A stretch of DNA of 43,858 bases from assembly GCF_014651055.1 (NCBI RefSeq), contig NZ_BMWD01000046.1, positions 1 to 43,858 of the forward strand. The letters are read 5' to 3'. This document shows positions 17,087 through 25,888 of the stretch, in pieces (positions within the stretch are counted from its first letter, which is position 1; every line of letters starts with the position of its first letter). Made by a program: the position numbers and the translations under genes. Origin of the DNA: Streptomyces fructofermentans (GTDB lineage: Bacteria; Actinomycetota; Actinomycetes; Streptomycetales; Streptomycetaceae). Under the pieces are notes generated by a model, which saw only the letters and a program-made list of their open reading frames with translations, made no database searches and was not told where the DNA came from.

Positions 17087-18027
17087 CCCTGGTCTCGGGA
17101 CTGCTGGCGGGGATGGCCGTGATCGGCGGGCTAATCGGCATCGTGGTCGGCGTGGTGGGCACGACGGCGCCGCGCCGGGCTCCGTTGCGGCAGCGCTGGC
17201 AGAGCGCACGGTCCGGGAACGGGCCGGGCCGAACGGCGCGGCTGCGCCGGCGGACGCTGTCCGCCGTGGCGTTCGTCGTGTGCGCGGCCGTGTGGCTGGT
17301 CTCCGGGAATTTCGTCGGCGGCGCCCTGCTCGGTGTGGCCGTGGTCGGTGTGCCCTGGCTTGTCGCCCCGGCCCACGGGGCGCAGGCGCGCATCGGTCAG
17401 TTGGAGGCGTTGAGCGAGTGGACGCAGCGCCTGGCCGGTCTGCTGCGGTTGGGCATGGGGCTGGAGCAGGCGATGATGACCAGCCGGCAGGGGGCTCCGG
17501 AGGAGCTTGCCGCGCAGATCGTCAACCTGTCCGACCGGCTGCGCCTGGGCTGGCGGCCCGACACGGCGCTGCGCGCGTTCGCCAGGGAACTCGACGACGT
17601 CACCGCGGACAAGGTCGTCTCCGCGCTGATCCTGTCGGTCAACGACCGCGGTCCGGGCCTGGCGCAGGCGTTGGAGGATCTGTCGGGCACGGTCCGCGAC
17701 GAGGTCGCCCGCAAGCGGTCGATCGAGGCGGACCGGGCGAAGCCGCGGACCACGGTGCGGTGGATGACCATCATCACCCTCGGCATCGTGGTGGCCGGGT
17801 TCTTCGTGCCGTCCTACACCAGGCCGTACTCCACGCTCCTGGGCCAGCTGGTGCTGGCGTTCCTGACGGCCGGGTTCGTCGGAGTGCTGGCCTTGATGCG
17901 GCAGTTGGGTTCCTTCCGCCGTGTCCCACGCTTTCTGATCGCCGACCCGTCCAGCACCGTCCACCTGCCCGCGACAGGCCGGCCGGGGCCGGACGCCGGG
18001 CGTGAGACGCAGGGAGTCCTGTCGTGA
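17083..18027 (+). CDS. TadB-like pilus platform protein
   Basis: A 314-residue inner-membrane protein with a T2SSF (GspF) domain, one half of the TadB/TadC platform on which the CpaF ATPase acts. Helices lie at about residues 3-26, 65-80 and 83-103. The cytoplasmic T2SSF domain (about residues 105-225) begins LEALSEWTQRLAGLLRLGMGLEQAM. Two more helices, at about residues 228-246 and 255-277, close the protein. Order and overlap (ATGA with CpaF, GTGA with TadC) match Tad operons. Confidence 0.88.
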   Translation: MTLVSGLLAGMAVIGGLIGIVVGVVGTTAPRRAPLRQRWQSARSGNGPGRTARLRRRTLSAVAFVVCAAVWLVSGNFVGGALLGVAVVGVPWLVAPAHGAQARIGQLEALSEWTQRLAGLLRLGMGLEQAMMTSRQGAPEELAAQIVNLSDRLRLGWRPDTALRAFARELDDVTADKVVSALILSVNDRGPGLAQALEDLSGTVRDEVARKRSIEADRAKPRTTVRWMTIITLGIVVAGFFVPSYTRPYSTLLGQLVLAFLTAGFVGVLALMRQLGSFRRVPRFLIADPSSTVHLPATGRPGPDAGRETQGVLS

Positions 18028-18908
18028 ATGTGCTGCCGGTCGTGGTCAGCGGAGGCACGGTCGGTGCGGGCCTGGCGCTGCTGGTGCGTGAACTGCTCCG
18101 TCCGCAGCCCGCGTTGGGGCCGGCCCTCGCCCGCAGTGCCCCGGCCGCCGTGAGCATGCCGGAGCCGGACTGGGACCGCGAGGAGGTGTGGGGCCGGTGG
18201 CTGCTGGCACGTCTGGGTCGGCTGCCCGGTGTGCGGGTCCCCTCCACCGACCTGGCGCTGCTCGGCCGGCAGCCGGGCCAGTTCATGCTGCGGAAGATCG
18301 CACTCGCCGCGCTGGGCCTGCTGTGCCCGGTCGTCGCGACGATTCCGTGGATCATCGCGGGTGTCTCCCTGCCGTTCTACGTTCCCGCCGGCGTCGGCCT
18401 GATCGTCGCGGGGCTGCTGTTCCTCACCCCGGACCTGGCGGTGCGGGATCAAGCGAAGCGGGCTCGTCAGGAGTTCGCTCACGCCGTGTCCGCCTACCTG
18501 GACCTGGTGGCGCTGAAGCGGGCCGCCGACGCCGGCCCCGCAGAAGCACTGGAGAAGGCCGCCGAAGTCGGCCGCGGCTGGCCGTTCCTGTATCTGCAGG
18601 GAGCACTGCGCCGGGCCAGGCTGGAGAAGATCCCGCCCTATCAGGCCTTGAGCGAACTCGCTGCCGAGTACGACCTGCCGGTCCTGGACGACGTCGCCGA
18701 CATCATGCGGGGATCGGCCACCGACGGCGCCGCCGTCTACAAAGCGCTGCGGGCGCGGACCGCAGCGCTCAACGCCGAACTGCTGGCCGATCAGGCCGCG
18801 GAGGCGAACGCCGCCAGCGAAAAGATGACTGCGCCCGGAGCACTGCTCGCCGTCCTGGTGATGCTGCTGATGGCGTTCCCCGCGGTCATCCGCATGCTCA
18901 CCGTCTGA
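18024..18908 (+). CDS. TadC-like pilus platform protein
   Basis: A 294-residue membrane protein, the second T2SSF-type platform subunit. An N-terminal helix (about residues 4-20) is followed by a soluble stretch, then helices at about residues 93-112 and 113-136. The cytoplasmic T2SSF-like domain (ARQEFAHAVSAYLDLVALKRAADAGPAEALEKAA) spans about residues 145-265, and a final helix lies at 271-290. It begins at the GTG overlapping the TadB stop. It is followed by a 49-base gap, the only real spacing within the Tad genes, and then by the pilin candidates. Confidence 0.87.
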   Translation: MNVLPVVVSGGTVGAGLALLVRELLRPQPALGPALARSAPAAVSMPEPDWDREEVWGRWLLARLGRLPGVRVPSTDLALLGRQPGQFMLRKIALAALGLLCPVVATIPWIIAGVSLPFYVPAGVGLIVAGLLFLTPDLAVRDQAKRARQEFAHAVSAYLDLVALKRAADAGPAEALEKAAEVGRGWPFLYLQGALRRARLEKIPPYQALSELAAEYDLPVLDDVADIMRGSATDGAAVYKALRARTAALNAELLADQAAEANAASEKMTAPGALLAVLVMLLMAFPAVIRMLTV

Positions 18909-18957
18909 CCCGCACCCCGACCGTTGCCGAGCCCGATCGAAGGAGCCAGGAGCACCG

Positions 18958-19176
18958 ATGTCGAACCACATCACAGCCCGCGCCCACCGCGCGGTGCATG
19001 AGGCAACCAGCCGTCTGCAGGAGGCCTTGGCGGAGGCCGGGCGCCGACCGGACCGCGGGGACATCAGCACCACCACCGTCATCATCTGGGTGGCCGCCGT
19101 CACCGGCGCCGTACTGATCGCCGGGACCATCGCCATCGTGATCGGCAAGTACAACGGCCGCCTCAACGGCCTGTGA
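18958..19176 (+). CDS. Flp-size pilin candidate
   Basis: A 72-residue protein in the position of the major Flp pilin. A polar, basic leader of about 34 residues ends RRPDRGD. It is followed by one hydrophobic helix (STTTVIIWVAAVTGAVLIAG, about residues 37-60) and a short polar tail. Size and layout fit a class III prepilin cut after the Gly of RGD. However, the conserved Glu at position +5 after the cut, and the Glu-Tyr pair of classical Flp, are absent. AGGAG at 18948-18952 precedes the ATG. The TadC gene lies upstream and the TadE gene starts on its stop codon. Confidence 0.75.
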   Translation: MSNHITARAHRAVHEATSRLQEALAEAGRRPDRGDISTTTVIIWVAAVTGAVLIAGTIAIVIGKYNGRLNGL

Positions 19177-19592
19177 TGTTCCCTGCGAAGCAGTGGTGGC
19201 AGGGCCGTCGATGGCGCGACGACCGCGGGGACACCCCGGTCCAGATGGCGATCGTCTTCCCGCTCGTGCTGCTCGCCACGGTCGCCGTCATCCAGGCGTC
19301 CATGTGGTACTACGCGCGGCAGATCGCCCTGACCGCGGCCCGCGAAGGCCTCACCGCGGCCCGCGCCTACCAGGCGAGCCCGGCCGACGGCACGGCCCGG
19401 GCCCACGACGTGCTGGCGCGCGTCGCAGGCGACAGCCTGACCGGCTCCAGCGTGTCCGCCCGCAGCACCGGGCAGCGCGTACAGATCCAGGTCCACGGCA
19501 CGGCCCTGTCCATGATCCCGGGAGTTCCGGGCCTGCACATCACCCAGTCCGCCTCCGGCCCGCTGGAACGCTGGACGAACCCGGGAGAGTGA
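19176..19592 (+). CDS. TadE-like minor pilin (first copy)
   Basis: A 138-residue pseudopilin-like protein. The basic leader ends DDRGD; a hydrophobic helix follows at about residues 21-42 (PVQMAIVFPLVLLATVAVIQ), then a soluble exported domain. The architecture is TadE-like (a TadE family start of the form RGxxxxExA), but Gln replaces Glu at the +5 region. I use the ATG at 19176 that overlaps the previous stop; an in-frame GTG lies three bases earlier. Translation is probably coupled, since no clear ribosome site is visible. It is likely a minor pilin or pilus primer. Confidence 0.8.
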   Translation: MFPAKQWWQGRRWRDDRGDTPVQMAIVFPLVLLATVAVIQASMWYYARQIALTAAREGLTAARAYQASPADGTARAHDVLARVAGDSLTGSSVSARSTGQRVQIQVHGTALSMIPGVPGLHITQSASGPLERWTNPGE

Positions 19593-19597
19593 ACCAG

Positions 19598-20050
19598 GTG
19601 CGATGCACGCCCCGTTGGACCCACCGGCGCCGCGATGAGGGAAGTGCCGCGATCGAGGCGGCCATCGTCCTCCCGTCGCTGATCATGTTCCTGTGTCTGG
19701 CGCTCGCCGGCGGCCGCCTCGTCACGTCGGGCGCGAAGATCGACGCGGCGGCCGAGGACGCGGCCCGGGAAGCCTCCCTCCACCGCACCGCGGCCACCGC
19801 CCACGGCGCCGCCCACCGAGCGGCCGCCGAGACCCTCGACGACCAGGGCATCAGGTGCGCGTCGACGGGCGTCGACGTCGACACGGGCGGCCTCAGCGTG
19901 CCGGTGGGCCAGGTCGGCACCGTCACCGTAACGGTGACCTGCACGGTCGATCTGTCCGATCTGCTGCTGCCGGGAGTGCCCGGAGCCCGGACACTCACGT
20001 CGACAGCAACCTCGGTGGTCGACCGGTTCAGGCAGCGAGGCCCCGGATGA
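19598..20050 (+). CDS. TadE-like minor pilin (second copy)
   Basis: A 150-residue TadE-family protein. The leader ends RRRDEG and is followed by SAAIEAAIVLPSLIMFLCLALAG, the canonical TadE start with Glu at +5 after the Gly. It is the only one of the four pilin-like products here that keeps this residue. The exported part (about residues 40-150) has two cysteines and a beta-rich end. The start is the GTG at 19598, with GGGAG at 19583-19587 upstream; an earlier in-frame GTG at 19589 is too close to that site. The next gene overlaps as ATGA. Confidence 0.82.
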   Translation: MRCTPRWTHRRRDEGSAAIEAAIVLPSLIMFLCLALAGGRLVTSGAKIDAAAEDAAREASLHRTAATAHGAAHRAAAETLDDQGIRCASTGVDVDTGGLSVPVGQVGTVTVTVTCTVDLSDLLLPGVPGARTLTSTATSVVDRFRQRGPG

Positions 20051-20499
20051 CTCCCCGCAGCACAGGACGGGGCCGAAGTCGGTGCGACGACCGGGGCGGC
20101 ATCACCGTGTTCGTCGCGGTGTGCGTCCTCGCGCTGATCGGCATCATCGGCGTGGCCGTCGACGGGGGCGGCAAGATGCGCGCCACCGAACGCGCCGACC
20201 ACATCGCCGGCGAGGCCGCGCGGGCGGGCGGGCAGGCCATCGACCCCGCCCAGGCCATCAGCGGCCGCGCGATCGTCGTGGATCCGCAGGACGCCCAGGC
20301 CGCAGCCCAGAGCTATCTGCGCTCTGCCGGCGCCACCGGCACGATCAGCGTGTCCGGCGACGGCACCCGCCTCACCGTGGAAATCGCCGGCTCGTACGAC
20401 ACGACGTTCCTGTCGGCCGTCGGGATCGGCTCGCTGCCGGTGACCGGCCACGGCCAGGCCACCCTCCTGCACGGCGTCACCGCTCCCGGAGGAAACTGA
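20047..20499 (+). CDS. TadG/TadE-like pilus protein
   Basis: A 150-residue protein with a short basic leader ending CDDRGG. A hydrophobic helix (ITVFVAVCVLALIGIIGVAVDGG, about residues 19-41) and an exported domain follow. The DDRG-helix-D-G-G pattern matches the TadG N-terminus (Flp pilus assembly, TadE/TadG-like), but the von Willebrand domain of full TadG proteins is absent. It is probably a minor pilin. It overlaps its neighbours as ATGA upstream and TGATG downstream. Confidence 0.8.
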   Translation: MTPRSTGRGRSRCDDRGGITVFVAVCVLALIGIIGVAVDGGGKMRATERADHIAGEAARAGGQAIDPAQAISGRAIVVDPQDAQAAAQSYLRSAGATGTISVSGDGTRLTVEIAGSYDTTFLSAVGIGSLPVTGHGQATLLHGVTAPGGN

Positions 20500-23400
20500 T
20501 GCGCACCCCGCCCGCCCGCTCCGCCACAGTGGCCCGCGTCCTGGGCCGCACCAGCAGGGCCGTGGCAGGCCTGCTGGTCCTGGCCACCGCGGTGGCGGGG
20601 CTGCCGCTGCTGCTGGCCTGGGCCACCCCCGTCATCTGGGCCTCCAGCCACGAGGACCTCACGCACCTGCTGGACCGGCAGGACACCGGGGCGGCGTTCC
20701 TGCTGCTGCTCCTGGCGGTCGGCTGGGTCGGGTGGGCGCAGTTCACGTTCTGCGTCGTGCGCGAGGCGAGCGCACAGTTGCGGGGCCGTACCTGGCGTGC
20801 CCCGCGCGGGATGGGCTCCTCGCAGCGCGCCGCCGCGCTGCTGATCGGCAGCATCCTGGTGCTGCTGCCCGCCAGTTCGGCTCTCGCCTCCGATGCCCAG
20901 GCCGCACCGGCCACCACCGCCGCACCCCGCCTGCCGGGCCAGACACAGGCCGCGACGCATCCCTCCGGCGCCAGCCAGGTGGCGCCTGCGGCGGGCACGG
21001 ACTCGGACATGTACACGGTGCTGGAGACGCGGCCGGCGCAGAGCCTGTGGGGCATTGCCGAGCGGGAGTTGGGGGACGGCGAGCGGTGGCGGGAGATCGC
21101 CGCGCTGAACGAGGGCCGCACCATGGCCGACGGCCTCGTCTTCCGTGCGAGCAGCTTTCTGCAGCCCGGCTGGCAGCTGCAGATGCCCCAGTCCACCCCG
21201 GCTGCGGGCGGCGCCCGCGCGCAACTGGGCGGCAGCCCGGCGGCCGGTGCCAAGGGGGACACCGGTGTCGTCACAGTCCGCGCGGGCGACTACCTGTCGA
21301 AGATCGCTCAGGAGGAACTCGGCGACGGCGGCCGGTGGCCCGCCCTGTTCGAGGCGAGCAGAGGCAAACCGCAGCCAGAGGGCCTGCCCGAGATCACCGA
21401 CCCGAATGTCATCCACGCCGGGCAGCAGGTCACCCTGCCCGCCCCCGTCCAGCCCCCGGGCCGTGACGCGCCGCCGCACGAAAGCGATGCGGGCAATGAG
21501 GCCGGTGACCGGGAGGCCTCTCCCCCGGCCGCGCAGGATCCTGGCGGCCGGCCCCCGCCGGACGAGGAGCAGGCGCCCGCCCCGAGCAGCACGCCGTCGG
21601 CCCCGCAGTCGCCGGCCCCCAGCACACCGAGCAGCCATCCCGCTGAACAGCCCGGGCAGGCCGGCGCCGGTGCTTCCCCGTCGGCGTCCGCCGAGGCGTC
21701 CGGCCCGGCCGGCTCCTCCCCCGCCGCCCTGGCGCCGGAGGCGCCGCCGTCGGGTGGGGCAGGCAGCCCGGCTCTGCGCACCGTCCTCGGCGCGGGCGCG
21801 CTGCTGGCCGCCGCCGTCACCGGCGCGCTCGCCCTACGCCGGACACTGCAGCGCCGCCGCCGCGCGCCGGGCGAGAGAATCGCCATCGCGGCGGAGACCT
21901 CTCCGGCCGAGGCCCAACTGGCGGCAGCCGCCGACCAGAACGGCGCAGCCCGCTTGGATATGGCCCTGCGGACCCTGGCCCACCACAAAGCCCTGGATGA
22001 CGGCAGTGCCCCGGAGGTGCCGGTGCTGTGGGCCTCGCGGATCGGAGCCCGCACGGTGGAGGTATTGCCGGAGGACCTCGCCCACGAGCCGTCCGTGCCC
22101 TTCGTCTCCGGGAAGGGCGGATGGTGGGAGCTGCCCGCCGACGCCGTCCTCCTGGACGAGGAGGCCGCCCGGGAGGTGCCCCCACCCTGTCCGGGGCTCG
22201 TCAGCATCGGCAGCACCGACTCCGGCGACCTGCTACTCCTCAACCTCGCCCGGCTACCCGCACTGCTGCTGGACGGCAACCCGGTCCACATCACCGAGAT
22301 GTGCCTCTCGCTGGCACTCGAGCTCGGGATGAGCCCCTGGGCCAGCAACGTCGAAGTCGTGACCGTCGGATTCGGCGAGGACCTTCCGCAACTGCTGCCC
22401 ACCGCGCGGATCGCCCACATGCGGCACGCCACGCACGCGCTGCGCGACCTGAGCGAACGGCTGCTGGAAGCCCACCAGATACCCGAGACCAGCCATCAGC
22501 CCTACCTGCTGCTGTGTGCGTCGGCGCTGGACCCGGACACCGCCTGGGAGTTCGCCGACGTCATCGACAAAGCCGGGCCGGTTCCCGTCACCCTGGTCGC
22601 ACCGGCCGGCACGGCTGCCGCGCACTTCCCGGAAGCAGAGATCCTCAACGCCTCCCTCAACACCCCGCAGCAGCTGGACTCCGTGGGCACCACCGTCACG
22701 GTGCAGCGCTTGGCCCACGCCTCCTACCTGCAGATCGCCACCGCGTTGAAGGTGTCCGCGCAGCCGGCCCATCCGGCCGAGGGACCCTGGCAGAACGTCC
22801 CGGACGAACCCGGCGGCACACCGCAGCCCGAGCAGACTGCGCCGAAGCCTGCCAGCCCTGCGGTCGGCACTGCCGCTCGCCCGCCAACCTCGGCCGCCGG
22901 TGTGGACGGCGGGGTCTTCCCGGCCCTGCTCACCGCCACCACTGACCCGTCCAGGCTCTTACTGGCCACCGCAGCGTCGTCACCCGCCCCGGAGGCGGAG
23001 GCAACCGCAGCACCGGCCTCCCGTCCCGCAACGACGGGAGAAGCCGACGGCACGGGCACGGGTGAGGACAGCAGCGTGCCGGAAGCGGCACAGGGCGGGG
23101 TGCAGGACCTGCACGCGCCGGAGATCCGGGTTCTGGGGCCCATCGAGGTGACAGGCGTCGACAGCACCGGCCACGGCCCGCGGATGGCGCAGCTGGCCGC
23201 GTTGATGTTCTTCCGGCCCGCGCGCAGCGCGGATGTCCTGTGCACGGACATGGACCCCGTGAGCCCCTGGTCGCCGAGCACCCTCAACGCCCGCGTGCAG
23301 GGCCTGCGTCGCTCCCTGGGCAACGACCCCACCGGCGCCCCGTACGTTCCCCGCCGCAGGTCCGGCGAGGACCCCTACCGACTCTCCCCCGGCGTGCGCT

Positions 23401-23861
23401 GCGACTGGATCCGCTTCCTGCACCTCGCCGAACGCGCCCTGCCGCTCGGCCCGGCCGGGCTGCCCGATCTGGAGCAGGCACTGTCTCTGGTCCGCGGCCG
23501 GCCGTTCGGCACCCGTCCCCCGCCGTGGGCCGAGCCCCACCAGCAGGAGATGACCACCCGCATCATCGACGTCGCCCACACCGTGGCCACCCACCGCACT
23601 CCCCCCGGCCCGCACCACGACCTCGCCGCGGCCCGACGCGCCGTCGTCACCGGCCTCGACGCCGACGGCAGCGCCGAACTCCTCTACCGGGACTGGCTCA
23701 GAGTCGAGTACGCGGCCGGGAACCGCTCGGGACTGCACACCGCGATCACTCGCGTCCAGGCCGTCAACCGCGCCCTCGACTGCCCCCTGGAGATCGAGAC
23801 GGAGCAGCTCATCCGCGAACTCCTGGCTCCGGTCCGCGACCCCCGGGCGGCCGGATCATGA
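20499..23861 (+). CDS. Membrane-spanning LysM and BTAD protein
   Basis: A 1120-residue protein. Three hydrophobic segments at about residues 21-48, 65-85 and 112-132 precede two LysM-type domains (about residues 171-228, YTVLETRPAQSLWGIAERELGDG in two pieces, and 258-322). A long Pro/Ser/Ala-rich stretch leads to a further helix at about 426-446 and a stop-transfer Arg cluster. The rest is cytoplasmic. The last 250 residues (from PEIRVLGPIEVTG) form the winged-helix plus helical-repeat BTAD region of SARP/AfsR-type regulators. The topology puts the LysM part in the wall and the BTAD part inside, so wall sensing or anchoring of the pilus machine is plausible but inferred. GGAGG at 20488-20492 supports the ATG. 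Confidence 0.85.
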   Translation: MRTPPARSATVARVLGRTSRAVAGLLVLATAVAGLPLLLAWATPVIWASSHEDLTHLLDRQDTGAAFLLLLLAVGWVGWAQFTFCVVREASAQLRGRTWRAPRGMGSSQRAAALLIGSILVLLPASSALASDAQAAPATTAAPRLPGQTQAATHPSGASQVAPAAGTDSDMYTVLETRPAQSLWGIAERELGDGERWREIAALNEGRTMADGLVFRASSFLQPGWQLQMPQSTPAAGGARAQLGGSPAAGAKGDTGVVTVRAGDYLSKIAQEELGDGGRWPALFEASRGKPQPEGLPEITDPNVIHAGQQVTLPAPVQPPGRDAPPHESDAGNEAGDREASPPAAQDPGGRPPPDEEQAPAPSSTPSAPQSPAPSTPSSHPAEQPGQAGAGASPSASAEASGPAGSSPAALAPEAPPSGGAGSPALRTVLGAGALLAAAVTGALALRRTLQRRRRAPGERIAIAAETSPAEAQLAAAADQNGAARLDMALRTLAHHKALDDGSAPEVPVLWASRIGARTVEVLPEDLAHEPSVPFVSGKGGWWELPADAVLLDEEAAREVPPPCPGLVSIGSTDSGDLLLLNLARLPALLLDGNPVHITEMCLSLALELGMSPWASNVEVVTVGFGEDLPQLLPTARIAHMRHATHALRDLSERLLEAHQIPETSHQPYLLLCASALDPDTAWEFADVIDKAGPVPVTLVAPAGTAAAHFPEAEILNASLNTPQQLDSVGTTVTVQRLAHASYLQIATALKVSAQPAHPAEGPWQNVPDEPGGTPQPEQTAPKPASPAVGTAARPPTSAAGVDGGVFPALLTATTDPSRLLLATAASSPAPEAEATAAPASRPATTGEADGTGTGEDSSVPEAAQGGVQDLHAPEIRVLGPIEVTGVDSTGHGPRMAQLAALMFFRPARSADVLCTDMDPVSPWSPSTLNARVQGLRRSLGNDPTGAPYVPRRRSGEDPYRLSPGVRCDWIRFLHLAERALPLGPAGLPDLEQALSLVRGRPFGTRPPPWAEPHQQEMTTRIIDVAHTVATHRTPPGPHHDLAAARRAVVTGLDADGSAELLYRDWLRVEYAAGNRSGLHTAITRVQAVNRALDCPLEIETEQLIRELLAPVRDPRAAGS

Positions 23862-25408
23862 CCGGCTCCCCAGGGTCCGCGCGCGGGCCCGACGACCTCG
23901 CCGCCGGACGCCGGGACGCGCCAGCCACAGTGCGCGGCGAGCCGGCGGGAAGCCCGTCCGGAAACGGGGCGGCGATGAGCGGAGGGCAGCCGAGTGCACA
24001 CGGTGGGAGTCCTCACGAGGCGCTGCGCTTCGGCCGGGCGCACCGGCTGCTCGTCGCCGTGGTCGTCACGGGTGCGGTCGTGATCGCCGGTATCGGCTTC
24101 GCCGGTTCGTACGCGGCGGTGCGCGAACTCGCCCTGCAGAAGGGCTTCGGGAACTTCAGCTACGTGTTCCCGATAGGCATCGACGCGGGCATCTGCGTGC
24201 TGCTCGCGCTCGACCTGCTCCTGACCTGGATCAGGATTCCGTTCCCGCTGCTGCGCCAGACGGCGTGGCTGCTGACCGCGGCCACCATCGCCTTCAACGG
24301 CGCCGCCGCCTGGCCCGACCCGCTCGGCGTCGGCATGCACTCCGTCATCCCGATCCTGTTCGTGGTCTCCGTCGAGGCCGCCCGGCACGCCGTCGGCCGC
24401 ATCGCCGACATCACCGCCGACAAGCACATGGAAGGCGTCCGCCTCACCCGCTGGCTCCTCTCCCCGCTCCCCACCTTCCTGCTGTGGCGCCGCATGAAGC
24501 TGTGGGAACTGCGCTCCTACGAACAGGTCATCAAGCTGGAGCAGGAACGTCTCGTCTACCAGGCCCGCCTGCGCTCCCGCTTCGGCCGCGCCTGGCGCCG
24601 CAAGGCCCCCGTCGAGTCCCTCATGCCCCTGCGCCTGGCCCGCTACGGCGTACCGCTGGCCGAGACCGCCCCCTCCGGCCTCGCCGCCGCTGGCATCGAA
24701 CCCGCCGTCCTGCCCCCCGCCCCACGACGGCAGACGGAACTGGAGCGCGTCGACGCCCCCACCGCCGCACCGCCACAGGTCGGCCCGGCCAGACCCCGTG
24801 ACGAGCGAAACCGCGGGCAGGAAGGGGGTGTTGCTGTCGCCGCTTCACACGTCGAGCCGCCTGCACAGCACCCGACTGATCTGCTTGACGCAGCACATAC
24901 CGGCACCCCCGACGTGCCACAAGACGGTGCAGTGCGCTCTCCTGCCGCTCCCGCCGAACGGGCCACGCCTACCCACCGCACGCACGCCTCGCTCGAGCAA
25001 TCGCCCCTCTCCGGTTCACCCGCTGGCGCGGCACTGAAGGCGGCCGACCGCTACTACCTCGCCTGGCGGGACTACCAGCAGCAGCACGGCCACGAACCCC
25101 TTGGTCCCGCTCTGTCGGAGCATCTTGCCGCGCGCGGAGAACTCGACCGGCACGGCAACCCGATCAAGACCAAAACCTTGGGCCGCTATCTCCTGGAGTT
25201 CCGCATCTATGTCGTGTGGGCCGAACACCGGACCCACACCCTGGACCCTGACCTGGAGAAGGTCGCCCATGACCTCACTCAGCGCGGCGTCACCGGGCAG
25301 TACAACAGGCCTCTCCAGCCCTCCGACCTCAGCAGATTCGCCGAGCCTTTCGAGCACCGATGGCACCATCTGACTCCGCACGAGAGCGGTGCATCACCGG
25401 TCGATTGA
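23858..25408 (+). CDS. DUF2637 membrane protein
   Basis: A 516-residue protein. A disordered N-terminus is followed by the DUF2637 core (about residues 58-175), with four hydrophobic helices that include GSYAAVRELA, GIDAGICVLLALDLLL and HSVIPILFVVSVEAARHAV. A basic helical region comes next, then a Pro/Ala linker. A C-terminal domain of about 100 residues (ADRYYLAWRDYQQQHG...TLGRYLLEFRIYVVWAEHR) looks like a helical DNA-binding-type fold. DUF2637 proteins are common on Streptomyces plasmids and integrated elements, where SpdB-type spread proteins occur. The start overlaps the preceding stop as ATGA, and it ends the + strand cluster. Confidence 0.8.
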   Translation: MTGSPGSARGPDDLAAGRRDAPATVRGEPAGSPSGNGAAMSGGQPSAHGGSPHEALRFGRAHRLLVAVVVTGAVVIAGIGFAGSYAAVRELALQKGFGNFSYVFPIGIDAGICVLLALDLLLTWIRIPFPLLRQTAWLLTAATIAFNGAAAWPDPLGVGMHSVIPILFVVSVEAARHAVGRIADITADKHMEGVRLTRWLLSPLPTFLLWRRMKLWELRSYEQVIKLEQERLVYQARLRSRFGRAWRRKAPVESLMPLRLARYGVPLAETAPSGLAAAGIEPAVLPPAPRRQTELERVDAPTAAPPQVGPARPRDERNRGQEGGVAVAASHVEPPAQHPTDLLDAAHTGTPDVPQDGAVRSPAAPAERATPTHRTHASLEQSPLSGSPAGAALKAADRYYLAWRDYQQQHGHEPLGPALSEHLAARGELDRHGNPIKTKTLGRYLLEFRIYVVWAEHRTHTLDPDLEKVAHDLTQRGVTGQYNRPLQPSDLSRFAEPFEHRWHHLTPHESGASPVD

Positions 25409-25477
25409 ATCGAAGGTGACGCTCCTCCTGGCACAAGGTCCGCAGCGGAACAGGGAGGTTCGAATACGGAGATCAGG

Positions 25478-25888
25478 CTATTTCCGAATCCTTTTATCAC
25501 TCACTCGAATGCATGAAACCACGAAAGAAAAATCTTGACTCACCCATGTCATGTAACCAAATCCGGAGCCTTGGAACATAATAAGCGCCAAATTTTCCTC
25601 TTCGGAACTGGACAGCTCTCCGATAACCCTCTCAAGATCATCAGCCATTCCGGTATTCAGAACTGCCGCAGTATCCCGCCTGGCACGGTACAGGTCGGTC
25701 CAATATCCTTTGGTCTCCAAATTTCCCGTGAGCATTCTTGCGTGCATTTCCTCCAACGGCGATCGCCAACTCTCGACCGCAGGAATTTCCGCACCCAGAA
25801 AATATCGCCCAACCAAGCCAGCTAGCACTTCTCCAGAAACTTCGACCTGCATCCGTTCACTGCAACCTCTCTGCGCCACAAACCGCAT
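25478..25888 (-). CDS. Low-GC orphan protein
   Basis: A 136-residue protein that I do not recognise; it has no signal peptide or membrane helix. It is soluble and acidic (GELSSSEEENLALIMFQGSGFGYMTW), with alternating helix and strand predicted by eye. Its base composition is clearly lower in GC than every neighbour, a sign of separate acquisition. A second in-frame ATG at 25850-25852 would shorten it by 12 residues; neither start has a strong ribosome site. It sits just past the end of the conjugation-pilus cluster on the opposite strand. An immunity- or defence-type role would fit the location but has no sequence support. Confidence 0.6.
   Translation of the reverse strand: MRFVAQRGCSERMQVEVSGEVLAGLVGRYFLGAEIPAVESWRSPLEEMHARMLTGNLETKGYWTDLYRARRDTAAVLNTGMADDLERVIGELSSSEEENLALIMFQGSGFGYMTWVSQDFSFVVSCIRVSDKRIRK

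Noticed and set aside
1..25408. Relaxase, integrase, replication gene or att pair proving a complete mobile element
   Set aside because: None could be identified in this stretch, so an integrated element or plasmid is an inference from the transfer genes alone.
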